From Hippophae tibetana (Eukaryota > Streptophyta > Magnoliopsida > Rosales > Elaeagnaceae), in NCBI GenBank assembly GCA_037013495.1, contig CM072812.1, positions 63,105,438-63,169,437 on the forward strand: a stretch of DNA of 64,000 bases, given 5' to 3'. Positions 23,158 through 38,387 of this stretch are shown here, one piece after another. The position numbers were made by a program, and so were the translations under genes. The notes beneath the pieces were generated by a model. It was not told the DNA's origin, searched no databases, and saw nothing but the letters and a program-made list of their open reading frames with translations. Numbering within the stretch: position 1 is the first letter of the stretch; the number at the start of each line of letters is the position of its first letter.

Positions 23158-23911
23158 ATGGTAATACATCATATTGAACTCATGGAAGATAATATAGATA
23201 AATTATGGAATTTGGTAATCCATATTTATGTTTATAGAGTTATTAGACATATTCTGAATTATAAAGTAAAAAATTATAATAAATATTACCAAAATATGAA
23301 AAATATGAAAAATATTTATTAGCTCATAATATGATACCAAAATTACGTATGTATAAATTATCATATACTATTGTTTGTATATGTTTAACAATTACTTGCA
23401 TAATTTGGTTCCATATTGCACGATCATGTCTAGGGTATCGACACCACAAAGGGTAATGCACTTGTCTCTTAATCTATGTTTTCCAATTTCTTCTAATTTT
23501 AAGATACATGTGATATGTATGATATTATACCCTCTAATATTTCTTTTGAATTGGTAAATAATTATTTCATTCAATCTAAATTGGTATATATATATATATT
23601 TATAGTTTCTTGTTATATGTTATTTTATTTGAAATAGTGAATTTATGAATTAGGATTTATTTCATAAAAAGGAAAAACTTTATATTTTATTTATTATTTT
23701 TCACATATTTAATAATATTTAGTATAAAATAGTACGTGTTAGTTTATTTATTTTTTATTATAATAACATATTTCATTTAAGGAAAAGAAAATAAGACATT
23801 TGGTTGAGGAAAATTACATTAAACCTATCTATTTTGCTACAAAGTAGTTTGTAAAAACAATGATTGTGAGTTATATTAACATATATATAGAAGTATTTTG
23901 AAGGGAAAATA
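23158..23911. repeat. Array B unit 6 with the same 78 bp deletion
   Basis: Same junction (agata at 23,196-23,200 joined to aattatgg). It also shares gttattagacatattctg and a duplicated atgaaaaat with or near the unit at 24723, so these two are close relatives. Confidence 0.8.
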
Positions 23912-24722
23912 ATGGTAATACATCATATTGAATTATGGAAGATAATATAGATATATTTGATGATGTAATTTACAATACAAATTTATGGTTTGAATGGTTG
24001 CATGTAAATGTGGAATTTTTGTATCGAGATAAATTATGAAATTTGGTAATCCATATTTATTTTATAGAATTATTAGACATATTCATAATTATAAAGTTAA
24101 TAATTCTAATAAATATTACCAAAATATGTAAAATATTTATTAGCTCATAATATGATTCCAAAATTACGTACGTATAAATTATCATATACTGTTGTTTGTA
24201 TAGGTTTAACAATTACTTGCATAATTTGGTTCCATATTGCACGATCATGTCTAAGGTATCGACATCACAAAGGGTAATCCACTTGTCTCTTAATCTTTGT
24301 TTTCCAATTTCTCCTAATTTTAAGATACATGTGATATGTATGATATTTAACCCTCTAATATTTCATTTGAATTGGTAAATAAATATTTCTTTCAATCTAA
24401 TATATATATTTAGTTTCTTGTTATATGTGATTTATTTTGAAATGGTGATTTTATTAAATAGGATTTATTTCATAGAGAGGAAAAACTTTATGTTATATTT
24501 ATTACTTTTAACATCTTTAATAATATTTAGTATGAAATAGTACGTGTTAGTTTATTTATTTTAGATTATTATAACATATTTTATTTAAGAAAAAAAAATA
24601 TGACATTTGGTTGGGGAAAATTAAATTAAACCTATCTATTTTTCTACGAAGTAGTTGGCAAAAACAATGATATTCAGTTATATTAACATATATATATATA
24701 GAAGTATTTTGTAGGTAGAATA

Positions 24723-25660
24723 ATGGTGATACATCATATTGAACTCATGGAAGATAATATAGATAAATTATGGAATTTGGTAATCCATATTTATGTTTAT
24801 AGAGTTATTAGACATATTCTGAATTATAAAGTAAAAAATTATAATAAATATTACCAAAATATGAAAAATATTTATTAGCTCACAATATGATACCAAAATT
24901 AGGTATGTATAAATTATCATATACTGTTGTTTTTATATGTTTAAAAATTACTTGCATAATTTGGGTTGCATATTGCACGATCATATCTAGGGTATCGACA
25001 CCACAAAGGGTAATCCAATTGTCTCTTAATCTTGGTTTTCTAATTTCTCCTAATTTTAAGATACATGTGGTATGTATGATATTTCACAATGATACCAAAA
25101 TTACGTATGAATAAATTATCATAGAGTGTTATTTGTATAGGTTTAACAATTACTTGCATAATTGGGTTGCATATTGCACGATCATGTCTAGGGTATCGAC
25201 ACCACAAAGGGTAATGCACTTGTCTCCTAATCTGTGTTTTCCAATTTCTTCTAATTTTAAGATACATGTGATATGTATGATATTTAACCCTCTAATATTT
25301 CTTTTGAATTGGTAAATAATTATTTCATTCAATCTAAATTGGTATATATATATAGTTTTTTGTTATATGTGATTTTATTTGAAAGAGTGAATTTATTAAA
25401 TATGAGTTATTTCATCTAAAGTAAAAACTTTATGTTATATTTATTATCTTTAAAATCTTTAACAATATTTAGTATTAAATAGTACGTGTTAGTTTATTTA
25501 TTTTAAATTATTATAACATATATCATTTAAGAAAAACAAATGAAGATATTTGGGTGGGGAAAATTACATTAAACCTTTCTATTTTGCTCCGCAGTAGTTG
25601 ACAAAAACATTAATTTTAGTTATATTAACATATATATAAAAGTATTTTCTAGTGAGAATA
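24723..25660. repeat. Array B unit 8: 78 bp deletion plus ~204 bp partial tandem duplication
   Basis: The 78 bp deletion is at 24,761-24,765. Further on, the segment starting cacaat at 24,881 recurs from 25,085 after only ~204 bp: gtatgatatttcac joins aatgataccaaaatt. The two junction partners share tcacaat, suggesting recombination at microhomology. Confidence 0.8.
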
Positions 25661-28622
25661 ATGGTAATACATCATATTGAACTTATTGAAGATAATATAG
25701 ATATACTTTATTATCTAATGGATAATACAAATTTATGGTTTGGATGGTTGCATGTAAAGGAAAAATTTTTGTAGGGAGATAAATTAAAAAATTTGATAAT
25801 CGAGATTTATGTTTATAGAATTATTAGACATATTCCTAATGATAGAGTTAAGAATTCCAAAAAAATTGACAAAATATGTGAAATATTTTTAAGCTCATAA
25901 TATTATACCAAAATTATGTAAGTAGAAATTATCATACACTGTTATTTGTATTGGATTAATAATTACTTGCATAATTTGGTTGTATATTGAACGATCATGT
26001 CTAGGGTATCGACACCACAAAGGGTAATCTACTTGTCTCTAAATCTTGGTTTTCCAATTTCTCCTAATTTTAAGATACATGTAATATGTATGATATTTCA
26101 ACCTCTAATATTTTTTTGAAGTGGTAAATAAATATTTCATTCAATCTAATATATATATATATGTATATTTATAGTTTCTTGTTATATGTGATGTTATTTG
26201 AAAGAGTTAATTTATTAAATATGATTAATTTCATATAAAGTAAAAACTTTATGTTATATTTATTACTTTTAACATCTTTAATAATATTTACAATGAAATA
26301 TTACGTGTTACTTTATTTATTTTAGATTATTATAACATATTTTATTTAAGCAAAACAAAATAACATATTTGGTTGTGAAAAATTACATTAAATCTATCTA
26401 TTTTGCTCCGCAGTAGTTGACAAAAACAATGATTTTTAGTTATATTAACATATATATAGAAGTATTTTGTAGGGATAATAATGGTAATACATCATATTGA
26501 ACTTATTGAAGATAATATAGATATATTTGATTATCTAATGGACAATACAAATTTATGGTTTGAATGGCTGCATGTAAAGGAGGAATTTTTGTATGGAGAT
26601 AAATTAAAATATTTGATAATCCAAATTTATGTTTAAAAAATTATTAGACATATTCCTAATTATAGAGTAAAGAATTCCAAAACAATTGACAAAATATGTA
26701 AAATATTTTTAAGTTGATAATATTATACCAAAATTATGTATGTATAAATTATCATCCACTGTTATTTGTATAGGTTTAATAATTACATGCATAATTTGGT
26801 TGTATATTGAACGATCATGTCTAGGGTATGGACACCACAAAGGGTAATCTACTTGTCTCTAAATATTTGTTTTCCAATTTCTTCTAATTTTAAGATATAT
26901 GTAATATGTATGATATTTCACCCTCTATTATTTTTTTTTGAAGTGGTAAATAAATATTTAATTCAATCTAATATATATATATATATATATAGTTTCTTGT
27001 AATATGTGATTTAATTTTAAAGATTTAACTTATTAAATATGAGTTATTTCATATAAAGTAAAACCTTTATGTTATATTTATTATCTTTAACATCTTTAAT
27101 AATATTTAGAATTAAATAGTACGTGATAGTTTATTTATTTTAGATTTTTATAACATATTTCATTTAAGCAAAACAAATGATGATATTTGGTTTGGGAAAA
27201 TTACATTAAACCAATCTATTTTGCTCCGCATTAGTTGACAAAAACATTGATTCTTATTTATATTAACATATATATAGAAATATTTTCTAGTGAGAATGAT
27301 GGCAATACATCATATTGAATTTATTGAAGATAATATAGATATATTTCATTATCTAATGGACAATACAAATTTATGGTTTTAATGGTTGCATGTAAACGAA
27401 CTATTTTTGTATCGCGATAAATTATAAAATTTGATAATCCAAATTTATGTTTAAAGAATTATTAGACATATTCCTAATTATAGAGTTAAGAATTCCAAAA
27501 CAATTGACAAACTATGTAAAATATTAACAAAATATGTAAAATAGTTTTAAGCTCATAATATTATACCAAAACTTTGTATGTAGAAATTATCATACACTAT
27601 TATTTGTATAGTTTTAATAATTACTTGCATAATTTGGTTGTATATTGAACTATCATGTCTAGGGTATCGACACCACAAAGGGTAATCTACTTGTCTCTAA
27701 ATCTTGGTTTTCCAATTTCTCCTAATTTTAAGATACATGTAATATGTATGATATTTCACCCTCTAATATTTTTTTTGAAGTGGTAAATAAATATTTAATT
27801 CAATCTAATATATATATATATATATATATAGTTTCTTGTTATATGTGATTTTATTTGAAAGAATTAATTTATTAAATATGAGTCATTCATATAAAGTAAA
27901 ACCTTTATGTTATATTTATTATCTTTAACATCTTTAATAATATTTAGTATTATATAGTACGTGTTACTTTATTTATTTTAAATTATTATAACATATATCA
28001 TTTAAGAAAAAAAATGAAGATATATGGGTGGGAAAAATTACATTAAACCTTTCTATTTTGCTCCGCAGTAGTTGACAAAAACATTGATTTTAGTTATATA
28101 AACATATATATAAAAGTATTTTCTAGTGAGAATAATGGTAATACATCATATTGAACTTATTGAAGATAATATAGATATACTTTTTTTTATCTAATGGATA
28201 ATACAAATTTATGGTTTGGATGGTTTCATGTAAAGGAGGAATTTTTGTAGGGAGATAAATTAAAAAATTTGATAATCCAGATTTATGTTTATAGAATTAT
28301 TAGACATATTCCTAATGATAGAGTTAAGAATTCAAAAAAAAATGACAAAATATGTGAAATATTTTTAAACTCATAATATTATACCAAAATTATGTAAGTA
28401 GAAATTATCATACACTGTTATTAGTATTGGTTTAATAATTACTTGCATAATTTGGTTGTATATTGAACGATCATGTCTAGGGTATCGACACCACAAAAGG
28501 TAATCTACTTGTCTCTAAATCTTGGTTTTCCAATTTCTCCTAATTTTAAGATACATGTAATATGTATGATATTTCACCCTCTAATATTTTTTTTTGAAGT
28601 GGTAAATAAATAATTCACTCAA

Positions 28623-28624
<2 letters not shown>

Positions 28625-28664
<40 letters not shown>
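28625..28664. repeat. (TA)n microsatellite inside an array B unit
   Basis: About 35-40 bp of uninterrupted TA in the B2 unit at 28134. Confidence 0.9.
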
Positions 28665-28667
<3 letters not shown>

Positions 28668-31122
28668 GCTTCTTGTTATATATGATTTTATTTGAAAGAG
28701 TTAATTTATTAAATGTGAGTTATTTCATATAAAGTAAAAATTTAGGTTATATTGATTACTTTTAACATCTTTAATAATATTTAGTTTTAAAGGTTACGTG
28801 TTAGTTTATTTATTTCAGATTATTATAAAATATTTCATTTAAGCAAAGAAAGGAAGATATTTGGTTCGGGAAAAATACATTAAACCTATCTATTTTGCTC
28901 CGTAGTAGTTGACAAAAACATTCATTTTTAGTTATATTAACAAATATATAAAAGTATTTTCTAGTGAGAATAATGGTAATACATCATATTGAACTTATTG
29001 AAAATAATATAGATATATTTGATTATCTAATGGACAATACAAATTTATGGTTTGAATGGTTGCATGAAACGAAGAATTTTTGTATCGAGATAAATTATAA
29101 AACTTGATAATACAAATTTATGTTTATAGAATTATTAGACATATACCTAATTATAGAGTTAAGAATTCCAAACAAATTGACAAAATATGTAAAATATTAA
29201 CAAAATATATAAAATATTTTTAAGCTCATAATACTATTCCAAAATTATGTATGTATAAATTATCAAAAACTCTTATTTTATAGGTTTAATAATTACTTGC
29301 ATAATATCGTTGTATATTGAACTATCATGTCTAAGGTATCGACACCACAAAGGGTAATCTACTTGTCTCAAAATCTTTGTTTTCCAATTTCTCCTAATTT
29401 TAAGATACATTTAATATGTATGATATTTCACAAGCTAAAATTTTTTTGAAGTGGTAAATAAATATTTCATTGAATCTAATATATATATATATATATATAT
29501 TTATAGTTTCTTGTTATAAGTGATTTTATTTGAAAGAGTGAATTTATTAAATATGAGTTATTTCATATAAAGTAAAAACTTTATGTTATATTTATTACTT
29601 TTAACATCTTTAATAATATTTAGTGTTAAAATATTACGTGTTAGTTTATTTATTTTAGATTATTATAACATATTTCATTTAAGCAAAATAAAATAACATA
29701 TTTGGTTGGGGAAAATTAAATTAAACATATCTATTTTGCTCCGCAGTAGTTGACAAAAACAATGATTTTTAGTTGTATTAACAAATATATAGATGTATTT
29801 TGTAGGGAAAATAATGGTAATACATCATATTTAACTCATGGAAGATAATATAGATATATTTCATGATCTAATGGACAATACAAATTTATGGTTTGAATTG
29901 TTATATGTAAACAAGGAATTTTTGTATGGAGATAAATTAAAAAATTTGATAATCCAAATTTATGTTTATAGAATTATTAGACATATTCTTATTATAGAGT
30001 TAAGAATTCCCAAACAATTGACAAAATATGTAAAATATTTTTAAGCTTATAATATTATACCAAAATTATGTATGTATAAATTATCATACAATGTTATTTG
30101 TATAGGTTTAATAAATACTTGCATAATTTGGTTATATATTGAATGATCATGTCTAGGGTATCGACACCACGAAGGGTAATCTACTCATTTCTAAATCTTG
30201 GTTTTCCAATTTCTCTTAATTTTAAGATACATGTAATATGTATGATATTTCACCCTCAAATATTTTTTTTTGAAGTGATAAATAAATATGTCATTCAATC
30301 TAATATATATATAGTTTCTTGTTATATGTGATTTTATTTGAAAGATTGAATTTATTAAATATGAGTTATTTCATATAAAGTAAAAACTTTATGTTATATT
30401 TGTTACTTTTAACATCTTTAATAATATTTAGTATTAAATAGTACGTGTTAGTTTATTTATATTAGATTGTTATAACATATGTCATTTAAGCAAAACAAAG
30501 GAAGATATTTGGTTCTGGAAAATTACATTAAACCTATCTACTTTGCTCCGTATTAGTTTACAAAAACAATGATTTTTAGTTATACTAACATATATTTTCA
30601 AGTATTTTGTAGGGAGAATAATGGTAATACATCATATTGAACTCATGGAAGATAATATAGATATATTTCATGATCTAATGGACAATACAACTTTATGGTT
30701 TGAATGGTGGCATGTAAACGAGGAATTTTTGTATCGAGATAAATTATAAAACTTGATAATACAAATTTATATTTAGAGAATTCTTAGACATATTCCTAAT
30801 TATAGAGATAAGAATTCCAAACAAATTGACAAAATATGTAAAATATTAACAAAATATATAAAATATTTTTAAACTCATAATATTATACCAAAATTATGTA
30901 TGTATAAATTATCATACACTGTTATTTGTATAGGTTTAATAATTACTTGCATAATTTGGTTGTATATTGAACGATCATGTCTAGGGTATCGACAACACAA
31001 AGGGTAATCTACTTGTCTCTAAATCTTGGTTTTCCAATTTCTACTCATTTTAAGATACATATGTATGATATTTCACCCTCTAATATTTTTTTTTTGAAGT
31101 GGAACATAAATATTTCATTCAA

Positions 31123-31154
<32 letters not shown>

Positions 31155-31975
31155 CTATAGTTTCTTGTTATATATGATTTTATTTGAAAGAGTGAATTTA
31201 TTAAATGTGAGTTATTTCATATAAAGTAAAAACTTTAGGTTATATTGATTACTTTTAACATCTTTAATAATATTTAGTTTTAAAGGTTACGTGTTAGTTT
31301 ATTAATTTCAGATTATTATAACATATTTCATTTAAGCAAAAAAACAAGGAAGATATTTGGTTCTGGAAAATTACAATAAACCTATCTATTTTGCTCCGTA
31401 GTAGTTGACAAAAACATTGATTTTTAGTTATATTAACAAATATATAAAAGTATTTTCTAGTGAGAATAATGGTAATACATCATATTGAACTTATTGAAGA
31501 TAATATAGATATACTTTATTATCTAATGGATAATACAAATTTATGGTTTGGATGGTTGCATGTAAACGAGGAATTTTTGTATCGAGATAAATTATAAAAC
31601 TTGATAATACAAATTTATGTTTATAGAATTATTAGACACATTCCTAATTATAGAGTTAAGAATTCCAAATAAATTGACAAAATATGCAAAATATTAACAA
31701 AATATATTAAATATTTTTAAGCTCATAATACTATACCAAAATTATGTATGTATAAATTATCATACACTCTTATTTTATAGGTTTAATAATTACTTGTATA
31801 ATTTGGATGTATATTTAACGATCATGTTTAGGGTATCGACACCACAAAGGGTAATCTACTTGTCTCAAAATCTTGGTTTTCCAATTTCTCCTAATTTTAA
31901 GATACATGTAACATGTATGATATTTCACCCTCTAATATTTTTTTGAAGTGGTAAATAAATATTTAATTCAATCTA

Positions 31976-32006
<31 letters not shown>

Positions 32007-33503
32007 GTTTCTTGTTATAAGTGATTTTATTTGAAAGATTGAATATATTAAATATGAGTTATTTCATATAAAGTAAAAACTTTATGTTATATTTATTACT
32101 TTTAACATCTTTAATAATATTTAGTGTGAAATATTACGTGTTAGTTTATTTATTTTAGATTATTATAACATATTTCATTTAAGCAAAACAAAATAACATC
32201 TTTGGTTGGGGAAAATTAAATTAAACCTATCTATTTTGCTCCGCAGTAGTTGACAAAAACAATAATATTTCGTTATATTAACATATATTTTGAAGTATTT
32301 TGTAGGGAGAATAATGGTAATACATCATATTGAACTCATGGAAGATAATATACATATATTTCATGATCTAATGGATAATATAAATTTATGGTTTGAATCA
32401 TTATATGTAAACAACGAATTTTTGTATGGAGATAAATTAAAAAATTTGATAATCCAAATTTATGTTTATAGAATTATTAGACATATTCCTATTATAGAGT
32501 TAAGAATTCCCAAAAAATTGACAAAATATGTAAAATATTTTTAAGTTCATAATTTTATAAAAACTTATGTTTGTATAAATTATCATACACTATTATTTGT
32601 ATAGGTTTAATAATTACATGCATAATTTGGTTGTATATTGTACGATCATGTCTAGGGTATCGACACCACAAGGGGTAATCTACTTGTTTCTAAATCTTGG
32701 TTATCCAATTTCTCCTAATTTTAAGAGTTAATTTATTAAATATGCGTTATTTCATATAAAGTAAAACCATTAGGTTATATTGATTACTTTTAACATCTTT
32801 AATAATATTTAGTTTTTAAGGTTACATGTTAGTTTATTTATTTCAGATTATTATAACATATTTCATTTAAGAAAAAAAAGGAACACATTTGGTTCGGGAA
32901 AATTACATTAAACCTATCTATTTTGCTCCATAGTAGTTGACAAAAACAATTATTTTTAGTTATATTAACATATATATAGAAGTATTTTGTAGGGAGAATA
33001 ATGGTAATACATCATATTGAACTCATGGAAGATAACATAGATATATTTGATGATCTAATGGACAATACAAATTTATGGTTTGAATGGTTGCAAGTAAACG
33101 AGGAATATTTTTATCGAGATAATTTCAATAATTTGATAATCCAAATTTATGTTTATTGAATTATTAGACATATTCCTAATTATAGATTTAAGAATTCCAA
33201 AAATATTGACAAAATATGTAAAATATTAACAAATTATTTAATATATTTTTAAGTTCTTAATATTATACCAAAATTATGTATGTATAAATTATCATATACT
33301 ATTATTTGTAAAGGTTTAATAATTACTTGCCTAATTTCGTTGTATATTGAACGATCATTTCTAGGGTATCGATACCACAAAGGATAATGTACTTTTGTCT
33401 AAATCTTGGTTTTCTAATTTCTCCTAATTTTAAGATATATGTATGTATGATATTTCACCCTCTAATATTTGTTTTGAAGTGGTAAATAAATATTTCATTC
33501 AAT

Positions 33504-33508
<5 letters not shown>

Positions 33509-33556
<48 letters not shown>
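33509..33556. repeat. (TA)n microsatellite inside an array B unit
   Basis: Long TA run (over 40 bp, one early G) in the unit at 33001, ending in gatatttatag. Confidence 0.9.
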
Positions 33557-33557
<1 letters not shown>

Positions 33558-36500
33558 TATTTATAGTTTCTTGTTATATGTTATTTTATTTGAAAGAGTA
33601 AATTTATTAAATATAAGTTATTTCATATAAAGTAAAAACTTTATGTTATATTTATTACTTTTAACATCTTTAATAATATTTAGTATTAAATAGTACGTGT
33701 TAGTTTATTTATTTTAGATTATTATAACATATTTTATTTAAGCAAAACAAATGAAGATATTTGGTTGATGAAAATTACATTAAACCTATCTATTTTGCTC
33801 TTTAGTAGTTGACAAAAACATTGATTTTTAGTTATATTAACATATATACAGAAGTATTTTCTAGTGAAAATAATGGTAATACATCATATTGAACTGATTG
33901 AACATAATATAGATATATTTGATTATCTAATGGACAATACAAATTTATGGTTTGAATGGTTGCATGTATACGAGGAATTTTTGTATTGAGATAAATTAAA
34001 AAATTTGATATTCCAAATTTATGTTTATAGGATTATTAGACATATTCCTAATTATAGAGTTAAGAATTCTAAAAATATTGACAAAATATGTAAAATATTA
34101 ACAAATTATATAATATATTTTTAAGCTGATAATATTATACCAAAATTATGTATGTATAAATTAGCATGTACTGTTATATGTTTAGTGTAATAATTACTTG
34201 CATAATCTGGTGGTATATTGAACGATCATGTATAATATTTCACCCTCTAATATTTCATTTGAAGTGGTAAATAAATATTTCATTAAATCTAATATATATA
34301 CATATATATAAAGTTTCTTGTTATATATCATTTTAATTGAATGTGTGAATTTATTAAATTTGAGTTATTTAATATAAAGTAAAAACTTTATGTTATATTT
34401 ATTACTTTTAACATCTTTAATAATATTTAGTATTAAATAGTACTTATTAGTTTCTTTATTTTAGATTATTATAACATATTTCATTTAAGCAAAACAAAAT
34501 GAAGATATTTGGATATGGGAAATTACATTAATCCTATCTATTTCGCTCCGTTGTAGTTGTCAAAAATATTGATTTTTAGTTATAATAACATATATATAGA
34601 AGTATTTTGAGGGATAATAATGGTAATCCATCATATTGAACTCATGGAAGATAACATAGATATATTTGATGATCTAATGGACAATACAAATTTATGGTTT
34701 GAATGGTTGCAAGTAAACGAGGAATTATTGTATCGAGATAAATTCAAAAATTTGATAATCCAAATTTATGTTTATATTATAATTAGACATCTTCCTAATT
34801 ATAGAGTTAAGAATTCCAAATATATTGAACAAATTTGTAAAATATTAACAAAATATGTAATATATTTGTAAGCTCTTAATATTATACCAAAATTATGTAT
34901 GTATAAATTATCATGTACTATTATTTGTAATGGTTTAATAATTACTTGCATAATTTGGTTGTATATTGAACGATCAATTCTAGGGAATCGACATCACAAA
35001 GGATAATCTACTTGTGTATAAATATTGGTTTTCATATTTCTCCTACTTTTAAGATACATGTAATATGTATGATATTTTACCCTCTAATATTTGTTTTGAA
35101 GTGGTAAATAAATATTTCATTCAATCTTATATATATATATTTACATTTATAATTTCTTGTTATATGTTATTTTATTTGAAAGAGTGAATTTATAACATAT
35201 TTCATTTAAGCAAAACAAATGACGATATTTGGTTGGGGAAAATTACATTAAACCTATGTACTTTGCTCCGCAGTAGTTGACAAAAACAATAATATTTAGT
35301 TATATTAACATATATTTTGAAGTATTTTGTAGGGAGAATAATGGTAATACATCATATTGAACTCATGGAAGATAATATAGATATATTTGATGATCTAATG
35401 GACAATACAACTTTATGTGTTGAATGGTTATATGTAAACAAGGAAATTTTGTATGGAGATAAATTAAAAAATTTGATAATCCAAATTTATGTTTATAGAA
35501 TTATTAGACAAATTCCTAATTATAGAGTTAAGAATTCCAAAAATATCGACAAAATATGTAATATATTTTTAAGCTCTTAATATTATACCAACATTATGTA
35601 TGTATAAATTATCAAACAGTGTTATTTATATTGGTTTAATAATTACGTGCACAATTTCGTTGTATATTGAACGATCATGTCTAGGGTATCGACACCACAA
35701 GGGGTAATCTACTTGTCTATAAATCTTGGTTTTACAATTTCTCCTAATTTTATGATACATGTAATATCTATAATATTTCACGCTCTAATATTTTTTTTGA
35801 AGTGGTAAATAAATATTTCATTCAATCTAATAAATATATATATTTATAGTTTCTTATTATATGTGATTTTATTTGAAAGGGTGAATTTATTAAATATGAG
35901 TTATTTCATATAAAGAAAAAACTTTATGTAAGATTTATTACTTTTGAAATCTTTAATAATATTTTGTATTAAATTGTACGTGTTAGTTTATTTATTTTAG
36001 ATTATTGTAACATATTTCATTTTAGCAAAACAGAATAAGATATTTGGTTGGGGAAAATTAAATTAAACCTATCTACTTCGCTCTGTAGTAGTTGAGAAAA
36101 ACAATGATTTTTAGTTATACTAACATATATTTTGAAGTATTTTGTAGGGAGAATAATGGTAATACATCATATTGAACTCATGGAAGATAATATAGATATA
36201 TTTGATGATCTAATGGACAATACAACTTTATGTATTGAATGGTTATATGTAAACAAGGAAATTTTGTATGGAGATAAATTAAAAAATTTGATAATCCAAA
36301 TTTATGTTTATAGAATTATTAGACAAATTCCTAATTATAGACTTAAGAATTCCAAAAATATCGACAAAATATGTAAAATATTAACAAAATATGTAATATA
36401 TTTTTAACCTCTTAATATTATACCAACATTATGTATGTATAAATTATCAAACAGTGTTATTTATATAGGTTTAATAATTACTTGCACAATTTCGTTGTAT

Positions 36501-36660
36501 ATTGAACGATCATGTCTAGGGTATCGACACCACAAAGGGTAATGTACTTGTCTATAAATCTTGGTTTTTCAATTTCTCCTAATTTTAGGATACATGTAAT
36601 ATCTATGATATTTCACGCTCTAATATTTTTTTTGAAGTGGTAAATAAATATTTCATTCAA

Positions 36661-36701
<41 letters not shown>

Positions 36702-38333
36702 GTTTCTTATTATATGTGATTTTATTGAAAGGGTGAATTTATTAAATATGAGTTATTTCATATAAAGTAAAATCTTTATGTTTTATTTATTACTTTTAAC
36801 TTGTTTAATAATATTTTGTATTAAATTGTACATGTTAGTTTATTTATTTTAGATTATTGTAACATTTTTCATTTCAGCAAAACAAAATACGATATTTGGT
36901 TGGGGAAAATTAAATTAAACCTATTTACTTTGCTCCGTAGTAGTTGACAAAAACAATGATTTTTAGTTATACTAACATATATTTTGAAGTATTTTTTAGG
37001 TAGAATAATGGTAATACATCATATTGAAATCATGGAAGATAATATAGATATATTTGATGATCTAATGGACAATACAACTTTATGTATTGAATGGTTATAT
37101 GTAAACAAGGAAATTGTGTATGGAGATAAATTAAAAAATTTGATAATCCAAATTTATGTTTATAGAATTATTAGACAAATTCCTAATTATAGAGTTAAGA
37201 ATTCCTAAAATATCGACAAAATATGTAATATATTTTTAAGCTCTTAATATTATACCAACATTATGTATGTAAAAATTATCAAACAGTGTTATTTGTATAG
37301 GTTTAATAATTACTTGCACAATTTCTTTTTATATTGAACGATCATGTCTAGGGGTATCGACACCACAAAGGGTAATCTACTTGTATATAAATCTTGGTTT
37401 TCCAATTTCTCCTAATTTTAAGATAAATGTAATATGTATGATATTTCACGCTCTAATATTTTTTTTGGAAGTGGTAAATAAATATTTCATTCAATCTAAT
37501 ATATATATATATATTTATAGTTTCTTGTTATATGTTATTTTATTTGAAGGAGTGAATTTATTAAATATGAGTTATTTCATATAAAGTAAAAACTTTATGT
37601 TATATTTATTACTTTTAACTTGTTTAATAATATTTTGTATTAAATTGTACGTGTTAGTTTATTTAATTTAGATTATTGTAACATATTTCATTTCAGCAAA
37701 ACAAAATAAGATATTTGGTTGGGGAAAATTAAATTAAACCTATCTACTTCGTTCTGTAGTAGTTAAGAAAAACAATGACTTTTAGTTATACTAACAAATA
37801 TTTTGATGTAATTTGTAGGGAGAATAATGGTAATATATTATATTGAACTCATGGAAGATAATATAGATATATTTGATGATCTAATGGACAATACAACTTT
37901 ATGTATTGAATGGTTATATGTAAACAAGGAAATTTTGTATGGAGATATATTAAAAAATTTGATAATCCAAATTTATGTTTATAGAATTATTAGACAAATT
38001 CCTAATTATAGAGTTAAGAATTCCAAAAATATCGACAAAATATGTAAAATATTAACAAAATATGTAATATATTTTTAAGCTCTTAATATTATACCAACAT
38101 TATGTATGTATAAATTATCAAATAGTGTTATTTATATAGGTTTAATAATTACTTGCACAATTTCGTTGTATATTGAACGATCATGTCTAGGTTATCGACA
38201 CCACAAAGGGTAATCTACTTGTATATAAATCTTGGTTTTCCAATTTCTCCTAATTTTAAGATAAATGTAATATGTATGATATTTCACGCTCTAATATTTT
38301 TTTTGGAAGTGGTAAATAAATATTTCATTCAAT

Positions 38334-38337
<4 letters not shown>

Positions 38338-38383
<46 letters not shown>
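38338..38383. repeat. (TA)n microsatellite inside an array B unit
   Basis: TA run of about 40 bp after tatatg, in the unit at 37827. Confidence 0.9.

Positions 38384-38387
<4 letters not shown>

Larger units (their letters stand above)
18839..25500. repeat. Array B subfamily B1 (diverged edge)
   Basis: Units at 19127-24723. Diagnostic features are ttagctcacaatatgatacc, ccaaaattacgtacgtataa, acttgcataatttggttcc and, in most units, ttggaatttggtaatcc-type sequence. Three units lack a 78 bp segment, and a ~204 bp partial duplication occurs near 25,085. The units differ noticeably from one another, as at an old array edge. Confidence 0.8.
25500..35190. repeat. Array B subfamily B2 (intermediate)
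   Basis: Units at 25661-34620. Diagnostic features are tattttgctccgcagtagttgac, gaattccaaaacaattgac, tgtctctaaatcttgg and, in part of the units, a cttattgaagat variant with ctagtgagaataatgg. Internal deletions occur near 32,726 (the stretch including the TA tract is lost), 34,231 and 35,190. Confidence 0.75.
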
